Source: Polyangia bacterium (GTDB taxonomy: Bacteria; Myxococcota_A; Polyangia; Nannocystales; Nannocystaceae). From it: a DNA stretch of 64,000 nt. Both the position numbers and the translations under genes were made by a program. The stretch is from contig JAUHWG010000005.1 in assembly GCA_030424595.1 (NCBI GenBank), positions 248,001 through 312,000 on the forward strand, in the 5' to 3' direction. The notes under the pieces are model-generated. The model searched no databases. It was not told where the DNA came from and saw only the letters and a list, made by a program, of their open reading frames with translations. Position 1 is the stretch's first letter, and each line of letters opens with the position of its first letter. Of this stretch, positions 48,454 to 57,801 are shown piece by piece.

Positions 48454-51400
48454 TTGCGAACGCCCTCAGAAGTTGACGTCATCTTCCGTGATGACGGGAT
48501 CTGTCTCCTCCACGACGGAGAGACCTGCGAGCTCAGCTATGAGGCGCATCAGCGCTGGATCGTCGACGGAGAGGCCCCCTCGGAGGTCTTCGCGGCGGGC
48601 TCTTCAAGGCCCGAGCCGGGGGAGACGAGAGGCCCGGAGAGCGGGGCGACGAGCTTTCCGCTGGTGGTCGGCGAGCACCTCCTCCTGCGCCCGCTCGGCA
48701 GCGGCAGCTTTGGCGAGGTCTTCGCGGCCTGGGACCCGCTGTGCGGCGAGCAGGTCGCGGTAAAGGTTTTGCGCCGCGTCGACCCCTGGTCGCTGCAGGC
48801 GTTCAAGAACGAGTTTCGCCGGATCGTCTCGCTCGCCGCCGTCGACGGGCTGGTCGTGCCGGAGGAACTGGTCGAGGCCCGCGGCCGATGGGCCCTCGTG
48901 ATGCGCCTCGTCGGCGGTCGTGAGATCGACGCGGCCCTGCGGGAGGCGGCCGGCGCCGAGGGTCCGCTAGCCGATGAAGACCGGCTCCGCGAGCTGACGA
49001 TCGATCTCGTGCGGACGCTGGTGACGCTGCACTCCGGCGGCCTCATCCACATGGATCTCAAGCCCGGCAACATCCGGGTCGACGAGGGGGGAAGGGTCTG
49101 CGTCCTCGACTTTGGCCTCTCGCGCCTGCGCGGGCGGGACCGGGCTGAGACCCACTTCGCCGGATCGCCGCTCTACATCGCCCCGGAGCAGCTGCTCCGT
49201 CAGCCGCCGACCGGCGCGGTCGATCTCTACGCCCTCGGGATCATGCTCTACTCGGCGTTCACCGGGGAGCATCCGTTTCGGGGCGCTCATGATCTGATGA
49301 TCGCGAGGCTCGAGGAGCCGGCGCCGTCGCTCACGAGGCGACGCCCGGAGGCGGGCAAGCTCTGGGCGAAGATCGTCGCCGGTCTCCTGCATGATCGGCC
49401 GGCGAAGCGCCTCGGAGCGGAGGAGCTCCTGGCGCTCTTCGGCGCGCGCCCGCCGAAGAGCGTGGCGCCGCCTCGCTTGATCGGCCGGGAGTCGGAGCTC
49501 GCGGACCTGCGCTCGGGGTGGCGCGGCGTCTGCGAGGGGGTGCCGTCGCTGGTGGTCCTCAGCGGCGAGCCGGGCGTCGGCAAGACCGAGCTGGCCCGGG
49601 CCTTCGGCGATGAGCTGGCCGAGGGATCGGCGGCGATGGTCTGGGGCGCCTGCTACGACCGCGAGACCGTCCCCTACAAGACCGTCGACGTGCTCGTCGA
49701 GGGGTTGGTCGACCTCCTCCTCGGCGACCCGGAGCGGCTGGCGCTGGCCCGTGACCTCCCGGCGCTCGCGGGCCTCGCCCGGGTCGCGCCGGCGCTCGCG
49801 GCCGTCCTCGGCGAGGGCGCCGGGGAAGAGAGCGACGACCGGAGCGGCGACGGGCAACCAGCGGCGCAAGGGGGCCGCGGCGAGGGGCTCACCGCGCTCG
49901 TCTCCCTGGTCGCCGAGCGGGCGCCGCTGCTCCTGGTGATCGATGATGCGCAGTGGGGCGACGCCGACTCCGCTGACCTGCTGGCGCCGCTCCTCGCGAG
50001 CCCGAGCCCGGGGCGGGTGATGATCATCTTCACCGTCCGCGCCCGGGACTGGGAGACCTCGCCCTTTGGCCGGGCGTTGGAGTCGCAGATCGCCAAGGGC
50101 TTGCCCCGCGAGCTCGCTCGCCCGGAGATCGGCCGCCTAGGCGCTTTCCAGGCCCGGGCGATGCTCCTCGCCTGCGCCCCGGAGGCCGCCTCCGAGGGGG
50201 CGATCGCGAAGGTGCTCGAGCTCGCCTCGGGCAGCCCCTACCTCCTCTCCGCCTACGCTCAGCTCCTCACGGGGGAGCGCGGGATCGCCGAGGTCCAGGG
50301 GGGAGATGTCATCGGCCTCCGCCTCGCCGAGCTCAGTGAGCATGAGCGTCACGTGATCGACGTGATCGCTGTCGCGGGCGCGCCGCTCGAGCTCTCGATC
50401 GTTCTGGCGGCGGCGGGGGTCGAGGCGCCGTCGCGGCGGACCCTCGCGAAGCTCCGCGCGGAGCGGGTGTTGACGTTGGACCATCGCGGCGTCGAGCGGC
50501 GGGTGGCGATCGCCCACGGGCTCATCCGTGAGGGAGTGCTGGAGCGACTCTCCGCCGAGGAGGTTCGTCTCCTCCACGCCGACCTCGCCCAGGCGATGCT
50601 CTCGCGGGGCGCCGAGGACCCGGGGCGGATCGCCCAGCACCTCTACAGCGCTGGCCGCTTCGCGGAGGCCCGCGAGCTCGGCCTGCGCGGCGCCGCAGAG
50701 GCCGAGGAGGCGGGCGCCTACGCCCAGCTCGCGGAGCTCCTGGGGCTGGTCTTGCGGGCAGATCGCGATACTCGCCGCGATCACGAGCGCATCAAGCTTC
50801 GGCGGGCGAGGGCGCTCATGGCCGCGGGGCGAGGCGGAGAGGCCGGTGAGATCTACGCCGCGCAGGTGGGGGCGGACCCGGCCGAGGTGCGGGCGTTTCG
50901 GCGGGCGGCGGTCGAGGCGTGGATGACCGTCGGACAGGTGGAGCGCGGCCTCGAGGTGTTCCGGCCCCTCCTCCGGGAGCTGAGGATGCCGAAGCTCCAC
51001 GGCGGCGTCGCGGGGCTCGCTCGGTTCCTGTCCCGGCTGGCCAAGATCGCCGCCCAAGGCGGACGACTTCGCCCCGCGGAGCTCGAGGATCCGCGGGCGG
51101 CTGAGCGAGCGGACACCTGCTGGGTCGGGATCAAGGGGCTGTCGACGGTCGAGCCTGTGTACGCGCTCAACCTGATGGCCGACGGGCTCTTCTACGCCGC
51201 GGCGAGCGGATCGCGGCTGCGCCTCGGGCGGGCGATGGGGCACCTGGCCGCCCTCTTCGGCGATGCCCCAGGTCTTCGTCGACACGTCCCGCGGTGGTTC
51301 GATCAGCTCGTGGAGTGGTCGAAGGACGAGCCCTACCTGGCGGCGACCCTGCCGCTGTGGCGGAGCTTTCGCGCCCACTCCGAGGGCGAGCTGACGCGGG

Positions 51401-52227
51401 CTCGCGAGGAGGGGCAGCGGGCGATGGAGCTCCTCGGAGAGCTCCCGGAGGCGAGCTGGGAGCGGCTGCAGGCGGCGAGCTGCGCCGCCCGTGCGCTGCG
51501 AAACCAGGGGGAGTACGTCGCCTGCGCAGCGCTCGCGAGGTCCCAGCTGCGCACCGCGGAGCGTTGCGGCGATCTCTACGCGCAGGTGCTCTTCCGCCTC
51601 ACGCCGCTCCTCGCGGTGCTCGCCCGCGGCGGCCAGCGTGAGGTCCGAACCGCCTGTGATTGGATCGAGGAGGTGTGGCTGCCCGGGCGCTACACGGTGC
51701 AGAGCTTCTACGTGATGGTCGAGCGCTGCTACGAGGAGCTCGCCCGCGGGGACTCGAGCGCCGCCGCAGATCGCCTGAGCCGCGGGCGCTGGGCCTATTT
51801 CCGCAGCGGCGGCGAGATGATCTCGCTCATGAGGGTCGAGTGGCGGCTCATCCAGGGGCGGGTCCTCCTCGCGCTCGAAGGTCCGCCGCCTCGGGCTCTG
51901 ACGCCTGTCGCGAAGGTGATAGCTCAGCTCCGCGCCGCCAAGACGCCGGAGGCGGTCGGCAACGCGGAGCTGATGGCGGCCGCCCTCGCGGCTCGGCGGG
52001 GCGATCGAAGCGACGCTCTCGCGGCGCTTCGGCGGGCGATCCAGAGCTTTGACTCGGTCGGGATCGCGATGGAGCGGGAGGCGGCGCGCCTGCGGAGCGC
52101 CGAGCTTATGGGCGATACGGCGGAGGCCGAGGACGCGCTGCTGCAGATCCGCCGCTTGGGCGCGAGGGAGCCGGAGCGCTGGGCGAGGGTCATCGCGCCC
52201 GGCTTTTCGCAGGTCCAGGTCGCCTGA
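48454..52227 (+). CDS. PknK-like Ser/Thr kinase fused to an AAA ATPase and TPR-like region
   Basis: 1257 residues, cytoplasmic. Short N-terminal part; kinase domain about 72-330 with Gly loop LGSGSFGEVFA, K104 (VAVKVL), catalytic loop HMDLKPGN (H199-D201, Met in place of Arg) and DFG at 219-221. Next a signal-transduction ATPase (from about 342, RLIGRESELA) with Walker A GEPGVGKT (371-378) and Walker B LLLVIDDAQ (D497/D498). The rest is helical repeats of TPR type. This order matches PknK and similar large regulators that couple phosphorylation to nucleotide-dependent assembly. Start is TTG 48454; no ATG or GTG is available before the kinase domain, so the start is provisional. Confidence 0.88.
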   Translation: MRTPSEVDVIFRDDGICLLHDGETCELSYEAHQRWIVDGEAPSEVFAAGSSRPEPGETRGPESGATSFPLVVGEHLLLRPLGSGSFGEVFAAWDPLCGEQVAVKVLRRVDPWSLQAFKNEFRRIVSLAAVDGLVVPEELVEARGRWALVMRLVGGREIDAALREAAGAEGPLADEDRLRELTIDLVRTLVTLHSGGLIHMDLKPGNIRVDEGGRVCVLDFGLSRLRGRDRAETHFAGSPLYIAPEQLLRQPPTGAVDLYALGIMLYSAFTGEHPFRGAHDLMIARLEEPAPSLTRRRPEAGKLWAKIVAGLLHDRPAKRLGAEELLALFGARPPKSVAPPRLIGRESELADLRSGWRGVCEGVPSLVVLSGEPGVGKTELARAFGDELAEGSAAMVWGACYDRETVPYKTVDVLVEGLVDLLLGDPERLALARDLPALAGLARVAPALAAVLGEGAGEESDDRSGDGQPAAQGGRGEGLTALVSLVAERAPLLLVIDDAQWGDADSADLLAPLLASPSPGRVMIIFTVRARDWETSPFGRALESQIAKGLPRELARPEIGRLGAFQARAMLLACAPEAASEGAIAKVLELASGSPYLLSAYAQLLTGERGIAEVQGGDVIGLRLAELSEHERHVIDVIAVAGAPLELSIVLAAAGVEAPSRRTLAKLRAERVLTLDHRGVERRVAIAHGLIREGVLERLSAEEVRLLHADLAQAMLSRGAEDPGRIAQHLYSAGRFAEARELGLRGAAEAEEAGAYAQLAELLGLVLRADRDTRRDHERIKLRRARALMAAGRGGEAGEIYAAQVGADPAEVRAFRRAAVEAWMTVGQVERGLEVFRPLLRELRMPKLHGGVAGLARFLSRLAKIAAQGGRLRPAELEDPRAAERADTCWVGIKGLSTVEPVYALNLMADGLFYAAASGSRLRLGRAMGHLAALFGDAPGLRRHVPRWFDQLVEWSKDEPYLAATLPLWRSFRAHSEGELTRAREEGQRAMELLGELPEASWERLQAASCAARALRNQGEYVACAALARSQLRTAERCGDLYAQVLFRLTPLLAVLARGGQREVRTACDWIEEVWLPGRYTVQSFYVMVERCYEELARGDSSAAADRLSRGRWAYFRSGGEMISLMRVEWRLIQGRVLLALEGPPPRALTPVAKVIAQLRAAKTPEAVGNAELMAAALAARRGDRSDALAALRRAIQSFDSVGIAMEREAARLRSAELMGDTAEAEDALLQIRRLGAREPERWARVIAPGFSQVQVA

Positions 52228-52260
52228 TCGCCCTGCCCATCACGACCTGGGGGGCCGCCG

Positions 52261-53355
52261 CTAGGCTGTCGCGCGAAGCTCGACCTGGCTGTCCTGGGCG
52301 CACCGCCGACCGGGCCTTCGGCGGCGCAGGTGGAGGCCGAAATAGGCCTTCACCTCGACCGCGGCGTGGGGGTGGAGGACGAGCTTGAGGTGGACGCTGC
52401 GGACCGTCCGCGGATCGGCGTCGTGAGGGGCTGGACCGTGGGTCCAACGCTCGAGCGCGGCCACTCGCCCGTGGTCGGTCAGGCCAGCCTCGATGAGGCT
52501 CGTGAGCAGGCGCGCCCGCTCCCGGCGGTCGACGGTGGAGAGCTCGGTCTGTCGAGGTTCGAGGCCGAGGTAGGCGGTCGGGGCCCCGTCTGCGACCTCG
52601 ACCTGGAGGAACACATCCTCCCAGGGGGCGGCCACGAGCGGCAACCAGCGGCGCACTCGGGCTCGCTCGCCGGGCCAGCCGATCGAGTCGAGCCAGGGCA
52701 GGACGAGCGGCAGGGGGAGGCTGACGAAGAGGCGAGCGCCGTTCTTGCCGCGGGGGCGGAGGCTGGTCGCGGAGAGCGCCCGAGCGCCCCGCGGCAGGCA
52801 GGTGACAAGGCGGCGAAAGGCGGCGAGCGTCGCCGCGTCCGCGGGCTCGCCGAAGGTCGCCCGGTGTCCGTCGTCGACCATCGCCACGAGCTCCTCGCGG
52901 GGAGACGGAGCGGCCTTGGGGTCGCCCCAGAAGCTCTTGGCGATGCAGGGGTGCTGGAGGGGCGGAGCGCTGTAGGGGGCGTCCCACTCGAGCCAGAGGA
53001 TCGTCGTCCTCTCGAGGCAGCTCCGCTGCGGGTGCTCCTCAGGCGAGGCCCAGGCGTTGAGGAGCGGGCGGGCGCTCTCCAGGAGGGGCGACGTGGAGCC
53101 GGCGAGGGTGTCGCGGAGGGCCTCACGAGCGCCCGGCGCGTCGACGATGCAGGCGAGGAGGTCGACCTTCGGATCGTCGCCGGTGAGGCGGGTCTCGAGC
53201 ATCAGCCAGTGAAAGATCGGGGGGAGCGTCGAGGCGGCCGCGCGGGCCGCCTCGACGCGATCGGCGGGGAGCAGCGCCGCCGGCCATAGCGGTCTGTGGA
53301 CTTCGATCTCCCGGGCGAGGGAGAAGTGGATCAACTTGTGGTCTATGGCTGGCAT
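52261..53355 (-). CDS. Unknown protein, second gene of an unknown cassette
   Basis: 364 residues, no signal peptide or membrane helix. I do not recognise a family. Several pairs of long beta strands alternate with helices (VDLLACIVDAP, TILWLEWDAP, ARLFVSLPLPLVL, VFLQVEVADG, VHLKLVLHPHAAVEVKAYFG). This recalls alpha-beta-beta-alpha repeat folds, but no catalytic motif is visible. It lies 57 bases downstream of a 130-residue unknown gene with which it shares a 16-base upstream box. The C-terminal 30 residues are Arg-rich. Convergent with the kinase-ATPase gene, 33 bases apart. A real gene by length and codon pattern; function unknown. Confidence 0.72.
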   Translation of the reverse strand: MPAIDHKLIHFSLAREIEVHRPLWPAALLPADRVEAARAAASTLPPIFHWLMLETRLTGDDPKVDLLACIVDAPGAREALRDTLAGSTSPLLESARPLLNAWASPEEHPQRSCLERTTILWLEWDAPYSAPPLQHPCIAKSFWGDPKAAPSPREELVAMVDDGHRATFGEPADAATLAAFRRLVTCLPRGARALSATSLRPRGKNGARLFVSLPLPLVLPWLDSIGWPGERARVRRWLPLVAAPWEDVFLQVEVADGAPTAYLGLEPRQTELSTVDRRERARLLTSLIEAGLTDHGRVAALERWTHGPAPHDADPRTVRSVHLKLVLHPHAAVEVKAYFGLHLRRRRPGRRCAQDSQVELRATA

Positions 53356-53412
53356 GGCGGGGCTCGCGTTCCGATGTGTGGTTGTTTCTCTCTTCGATGG
53401 TTCGGTCTGGCG

Positions 53413-53805
53413 CTACTTCACCCGCAGGAGGCCGTCTTCGGTCCCCGGGATCGCGACCGTCTCGTGGTGATAGGGGCCGCTCATGTCGGCGCCCTGCGGC
53501 CAGTGGATGACCACCTGGTAGGCGCCGCTCTCGGGCGCGTCGAAGACCAGCCGGTAGGTGCGGTCGCCGTCGTCGTCGCCGCCGGCGATCCGCGCGACCG
53601 TCCCCCGCTTGGCGACAGCGCCGTCGAGGCGGGCGTCAGCCCCCTCGTCGCGGCGGTAGAGGACCGCCTCGATGACCTCGTCGGCGGGGAGGACGTCCTG
53701 CTCGACCGCGTCGATGTCGACGTCCATGGCGACGACGCGACCGACGGTGATCGAGTTGCGGAGGACGGTGGTGAGGATTTCAGCGGATTCTTGGCTCCAA
53801 GTCAT
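53413..53805 (-). CDS. Small unknown protein, first gene of an unknown cassette
   Basis: 130 residues from ATG 53805. No signal peptide. The N-terminal half is acidic with amphipathic stretches (WSQESAEILTTVLRN, MDVDIDAVEQDVLPADEVIE). The C-terminal half has strand patterns like an Ig-type sandwich (TYRLVFDAPESGAYQVVIHW). No family recognised. It is preceded by a long A/C-rich, comparatively AT-rich leader, unusual in this genome, and GAAGAGAGAAAGAACC directly abuts the ATG and may serve as ribosome-binding region. A nearly identical box precedes the second cassette gene. Confidence 0.68.
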   Translation of the reverse strand: MTWSQESAEILTTVLRNSITVGRVVAMDVDIDAVEQDVLPADEVIEAVLYRRDEGADARLDGAVAKRGTVARIAGGDDDGDRTYRLVFDAPESGAYQVVIHWPQGADMSGPYHHETVAIPGTEDGLLRVK

Positions 53806-53915
53806 GGTTCTTTCTCTCTTCTTGTTTGTGTTGCTGTGTTGCTGTGTTGCTATTGCGTGTTGTCTGTATTCAGTTGTGAGCGCGCGATAAGAAATGCGTG
53901 TACGTAATGGCGAAT
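53806..53915 (-). promoter_or_regulatory. AT-rich leader of the unknown cassette
   Basis: On the minus strand this region reads A/C-rich with three copies of AGCAACAC, then the box GAAGAGAGAAAGAACC (53806-53821) before the ATG. The same box with one change lies at 53380-53395, 24 bases before the second gene. Its composition differs sharply from the flanks. The promoter is probably near 53880-53915 (TTACGTACACGC, TTATCG), but no firm -35/-10 is claimed. Confidence 0.5.
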
Positions 53916-53981
53916 CTCGGGCGCTAGGGCTTCGACTGGCGCCTCAGGGATCGGGCAGGCAGCAGGAGCTGCGAAGGGGGC

Positions 53982-55937
53982 TCAGGACGGCGGCGGCTCG
54001 AGGTCGGGCTCGATGAGGACGCTGGCCCCGGCGAGCTCGATCGGGCTCGCGCTCGTGACCAGGAAGCCGGGGTGCTTCACCAGCCGCCAGCGGACGGTGA
54101 CGGGCCCGTGGGGCGGACGCGCCAGGCTGATGTGACGATCGCCGTAGATATGTCCATAAGAGAGCGGACCATCGGCGTCGCGGACCCCATCGACGCCGAT
54201 GACTGTCGCCGGCCCACGGTGGGTGACGATGGTGGCGGGCGTGGTCGTCGTGAGCGCCGTGGTCGAGGTGGCGCTCTCGCAGCCGCCGCAGGGGCACGCT
54301 TGGTTTGCCGGGCCGCCGTAGCAGCGGGTCTCTTCATCGTCGTGGTGGAGCCCGCGGGCGCTGACATAGGGGAGCATCCGCGCGGCCATCGGCTCGGCGA
54401 GCGAGCGCCGTCGTGGGTTCGCGAGCGGGAGGGGTCGGGGGTTGCTGTCTAGGTGATAGGTGTCCTCGTCCCAGCGGCCGCGGAGGCCGACCAGGGGAGC
54501 GCCGATACAGTGGCCGTTGCTCCTCGACTCCGGCTCGCACTCGCCGACGGTCATCCGCCCGACGAGGAGGTCGAGCTCGGCGCTCGCCGGGCCGTCAGGC
54601 TCCTCGCTCCTGGGCGCTCTGGGGAGCGTGGTCCAGCGCAGCGCCGAGGCGATCCCGTCGAGCTCGACGAAGCTCTCGGCCCAGGCCTGGTCTCCCTGTC
54701 CACTCGCTGCGAGGGAGCGCTGCCAGAGGTGGACACCGGAGCGCCCCAGGGCCCCGCAGGTCCCGCTCGTCGAGCAGGAGCTGCTCGCCGCGATCAGGGC
54801 TCGGGCAGACCCTCCGCTCGGGGGATCGACGTGGACGATGTCGATCCCGATCGAGTAGTCGTCCGCTTCGCCGCCGCCCAGCCGCTCGCACAGCGGCCGG
54901 TCGTCCTGTCCCAGAGGCCCGTAGAGGACTTCGACAGCGCGGCCGGCGACGAGGAGGTCGAGGTGGCCGTCGAGGTCGACGTCGGCGAGGCGGAGCTGGA
55001 AGGGGCTGACGGAGGGGATCCGCAGGCTGCGGGTGAAGGCGCCGTCCTCTTGGAGGTAGAGATAGACAGGTCCGTGCGCGCCGCGGGGGAGGAGCTGGCC
55101 GACGCTCGGGGCCGGGCTCGGGGGCTCGGGCTCGGAGCTGGCGCAGGAGCTCGCCTGCGGGGTCCCGTCGACAGCGCTCGGCGGCGCCCAGTAGGTGGCG
55201 ACGGCGAGGTCGAGGTCGCCGTCGCCGTCGAGGTCCCCGATCGCGATCGACGAGGCGGCGATGCCACGGTCGATCCAGCGTTCGTCCCCCTCCGGGCCGA
55301 GGAGGAGCAGCCCGCCGGTGGTGGGCTGAGCGTCGGGGCCGGCGAGCGCGGTGAAGATCGCCTCGTCGCGGCCGTCGCCGTCGAGGTCGGCGGTCGCGAC
55401 GTCGGTGTAGAAGAGCGCGCGCTCGGAGGTCGCCGCGGGCCTTCTCCGGGGCGTACAAGCGGAGCCCATCGTCATGGCAGTCGCGTACTGAGGGGTGTGA
55501 TCGTGGCCGTTGGCGACGAGGATGGATCCACAGCTTCGATCCCGGTCGCGGCGGACCGCGACTCCATAGCTATAGAGGTGACGGGTGAGGAATGGGGAGA
55601 CTCGCCACGGGGTTTGTGCCGAGGACCCCCGTTCTCCGTCGATCAGCTCGATCTGCTCGATCACAGCTCGCGGATGGACGGAGCTATCCTTATAGTCCGG
55701 GGCAGAGTCGTGGGTCGTCGGCGTCGACGTGGCGCGGATCGTGGGAGATGTCTGAGGCGCACAGCGCTCCCTCGCCACAGCGCCCCGATCGACAGCGCCA
55801 CAGGCGATGCAGGTGAGGCCGGTGAGGCAGGCGAGGCCGGCGACAATGCCCGTGAGCGGGCCTGAGCAGGGTCCCCCGCCGGTCTTCGGCGATGTTTGGG
55901 CCGCGTGTCGGGGCTGAGCGTGTCGGGACTTGGTCAT
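53982..55937 (-). CDS. FG-GAP/VCBS-repeat lipoprotein
   Basis: 651 residues from ATG 55937 with a signal peptide and lipobox-like LTCIAC (GLACLTGLTCIACG). The central region holds FG-GAP (integrin-like beta-propeller) calcium motifs: DLDGDGRDEA, DLDGDGDLDLAVA and DVDLDGHLDLLVAG, spaced about 50-100 residues. Several Cys pairs (SSCSTSGTCGAL, CYGGPANQACPCGGC) suggest disulfides outside the membrane. Likely an eight-blade type surface propeller in adhesion or substrate binding; ligand unknown. The 3' part has a Thr-rich segment (TSTTALTTTTPATIV). A short GAGGC repeat occurs in the signal region near 55810-55855. Confidence 0.8.
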   Translation of the reverse strand: MTKSRHAQPRHAAQTSPKTGGGPCSGPLTGIVAGLACLTGLTCIACGAVDRGAVARERCAPQTSPTIRATSTPTTHDSAPDYKDSSVHPRAVIEQIELIDGERGSSAQTPWRVSPFLTRHLYSYGVAVRRDRDRSCGSILVANGHDHTPQYATAMTMGSACTPRRRPAATSERALFYTDVATADLDGDGRDEAIFTALAGPDAQPTTGGLLLLGPEGDERWIDRGIAASSIAIGDLDGDGDLDLAVATYWAPPSAVDGTPQASSCASSEPEPPSPAPSVGQLLPRGAHGPVYLYLQEDGAFTRSLRIPSVSPFQLRLADVDLDGHLDLLVAGRAVEVLYGPLGQDDRPLCERLGGGEADDYSIGIDIVHVDPPSGGSARALIAASSSCSTSGTCGALGRSGVHLWQRSLAASGQGDQAWAESFVELDGIASALRWTTLPRAPRSEEPDGPASAELDLLVGRMTVGECEPESRSNGHCIGAPLVGLRGRWDEDTYHLDSNPRPLPLANPRRRSLAEPMAARMLPYVSARGLHHDDEETRCYGGPANQACPCGGCESATSTTALTTTTPATIVTHRGPATVIGVDGVRDADGPLSYGHIYGDRHISLARPPHGPVTVRWRLVKHPGFLVTSASPIELAGASVLIEPDLEPPPS

Positions 55938-56477
55938 CGGCTTGTACGGTCTTCGACCCCGAGCTTGGGGCGAGCGAGGGTGGCGAGCGGCGCGAGGTCG
56001 CCGCAGGACATATCGTCATATGCGGTCGCGTCGCGACCGGTGTGCTATCAACAGTCTGTCTATATGTGGCCTAAGGAGACCGTCGCCGACCGGGTCGGGA
56101 GAGGACAGGCGCGGGACCACCTATGGAGGAGATGCTCCTACGCGCCCTCGAACTATGCGTCGAGCGCTCGCGTCGGACTCTTCTTGGTAGTGCCCGGCGA
56201 ACCGAGAACCGGTACACACTTTCTGAAAAAAAATTGTCCTCCGACGTGAACGGGTGTCACTCGCCGGGTGACCGCTGGAGCTCTGACGCTGCGGAGGTCC
56301 GGTCACGCCGTCGGATCGCCGGGGACGGCCCGCAGCGCCGGTCCCGAGGCGGGCCGGGACGGCGCTGTGAGTCCAGGCCCCTGTGCGGGCTCGCTCATGG
56401 CCCCGAGATGTCCAGCGCAGAGGACATGTCGAGAAATTCTTTCATCCGTTCTCTCGCCGCGGGGCCACTGAAGCGGC
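55938..56477. other. Intergenic region, no gene seen
   Basis: 540 bases between the divergent FG-GAP and jelly-roll lipoprotein genes. Contains a locally AT-rich spot near 56010-56075 (CATATCGTCATATGCGG, GTCTATATGTGGCC) and an A-run at 56226-56233. Open frames here overlap the next gene in another frame and lack coding character. Promoters for both genes are expected here but not resolved. Confidence 0.5.
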
Positions 56478-57467
56478 GTGCAGATCGAACCAGGCCGACG
56501 CCCCTCTGTTCTCGCCCTCTGGCTCGCCCTCCTGGGGCTCGGAGGCGGCTGTGCCAGCGACGACGTCGCAGGGGAGACGGACGCGTCGTCAGGGCCGGCG
56601 AGCGTGACGATGGGAGCCTCCGGAGCGTCGAGCGCGACGGCCTCGACGGAGGGGAGCGGGACCGAGACGGCGACGACGGGCGTCAGCGCGGGCACCGGCG
56701 GGGCGGACCCGACCAGCTCGACCTCGCAGCCCTCAAGCTCGGGGACCGGCGAGCCGCTCTCCTGCGCCGACCTCCCGCTCTGCGACGGCTTTGAGGGCCC
56801 CGCCGCCGGAGGTCCGCCGGACCCCTCGATCTGGTCCGTGGTCTCGCCCAATTGCAGCGGTCTCGGGACCCTGGCGATCGACGATCAGGTCGACTACCGC
56901 GGCGGGAGCTCGCTCCGGGTCGACGGCGCAGGGGGCTACTGTGACCACATCTTCATCGCCAACGAGGGGGCGATGGCCGCGATCGCCGGGGAGGGCTCGC
57001 CGGTGTACGGCCGCTTCTACCTCCGCCTAGGTGCGGCGCTCGGGTCCGGTCACGTGACGTTCTTGACGCTCCGCGACGACGCCGACGGCGGCAAAGATCT
57101 TCGAATGGGTGGGCAGAGCGAGATCTTGATGTGGAACCGCGAGTCCGACGATGCGACCCTGCCAGCCCTGAGCCCCGCTGGAATCGCGCTGAGCGTGCAG
57201 CCCCCGGTCGACGCCTGGTCCTGCGTAGAATTCATGGTCGACGGAGCGAACGGCTCGTTGCGGACGTGGGTCGACGGGGCCGAGGTGCCAGGGCTCGAGG
57301 TCGACGGCGAGCCGACGATGGACGTCGATCAGCAGTGGCACCAAAAGGCGGACTGGAAGCCTGGGCTCGGCGACTTCAAGCTTGGGTGGGAGAGCTATGC
57401 GGGGCAGTCGATGACGCTGTGGTTTGACGAGGTCGCCCTTGCGGGAGAGCGGATCGGGTGCGGGTAG
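56478..57467 (+). CDS. Jelly-roll (LamG/Cip1-like) surface lipoprotein
   Basis: 329 residues from GTG 56478. Signal peptide with lipobox GGGC, Ser/Thr/Gly linker (about 30-90), then a Cys-framed domain starting SCADLPLCDGFEG and ending LWFDEVALAGERIGCG. The pattern of paired strands (YGRFYLRLG, HVTFLTLRDDADG, CVEFMVDGANGSLRTWVDG) is that of concanavalin-like jelly rolls as in Cip1 and polysaccharide lyases. A sugar-binding or carbohydrate-active surface protein is likely, but no catalytic residues can be named. About 63 bases of its 3' end are repeated at 63637-63699, 6.2 kb away in the same orientation, with a different gene set between. Confidence 0.8.
   Translation: MQIEPGRRPSVLALWLALLGLGGGCASDDVAGETDASSGPASVTMGASGASSATASTEGSGTETATTGVSAGTGGADPTSSTSQPSSSGTGEPLSCADLPLCDGFEGPAAGGPPDPSIWSVVSPNCSGLGTLAIDDQVDYRGGSSLRVDGAGGYCDHIFIANEGAMAAIAGEGSPVYGRFYLRLGAALGSGHVTFLTLRDDADGGKDLRMGGQSEILMWNRESDDATLPALSPAGIALSVQPPVDAWSCVEFMVDGANGSLRTWVDGAEVPGLEVDGEPTMDVDQQWHQKADWKPGLGDFKLGWESYAGQSMTLWFDEVALAGERIGCG
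57401..57465 (+). repeat. Left copy of a 63-bp direct repeat: end of the jelly-roll gene
   Basis: GGGGCAGTCGATGACGCTGT and the following 43 bases match 63637-63699 with a few substitutions and single-base gaps. The left copy is intact coding sequence of the gene 3' end. Confidence 0.9.
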
Positions 57468-57515
57468 ATCGGCTGTCTGCGGGCCCTGGGTGTGGGAGGC
57501 GATAGAGGAGCGGGC

Positions 57516-57720
57516 GTAGGCTGTAGGGCGGCGCTCGGCCGGTCCCTTGCGACGCGGGTCCCCCATGCCACGTGCTGGCCACGGGGGGGTGAGCTGACGG
57601 AAGAGACAGGTTGCGTGTGTCTCCGCGCGAGGCACGGGTCCCCCCGCTGCGCCCACCCGTCGCCCCTCGCTCGCCCGAGCAAGGCTGGCTCGGGCTCCGC
57701 ACGAGCGGATGTACGAAGCT
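57516..57720 (+). repeat. Single copy of the dispersed palindrome-bearing repeat
   Basis: About 200 bases matching the first unit of the array at 21670-21880: GACGCGGGTCCCCCATGCCA, CGTGCTGGCCACGGG, TCTCCGCGCGAGGCACGG, CCCACCCGTCGCCCCTCGCT and the palindrome (here CCCGAGCAAGGCTGGCTCGGG, one mismatch). Same orientation and same place, just after a plus-strand gene, as at the first locus. Short frames within it look non-coding. The gap 57468-57801 has nothing else. Confidence 0.9.
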
Positions 57721-57801
57721 GGCCACGCGAGGCTGATGTACTGATGGGGAGTACTGATGGGGAGCACCGCCGGCCCTCCGGGCCGTGATGCGAGCGAGGA
57801 G

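Noticed and set aside
52261-53355. ABBA-type aromatic prenyltransferase
   Set aside because: The paired-strand pattern is suggestive, but none of the conserved basic or tyrosine shield residues could be identified with confidence.
53413-53805. RiPP precursor peptide beside a modifying enzyme
   Set aside because: The small protein is 130 residues with a folded, strand-rich C-terminus and no leader/core layout, and the neighbour lacks any known modifying-enzyme motif.
56123-56794. A 223-residue gene upstream of the jelly-roll lipoprotein
   Set aside because: It overlaps the lipoprotein gene out of frame, has no ribosome-binding site and is compositionally unlike protein.
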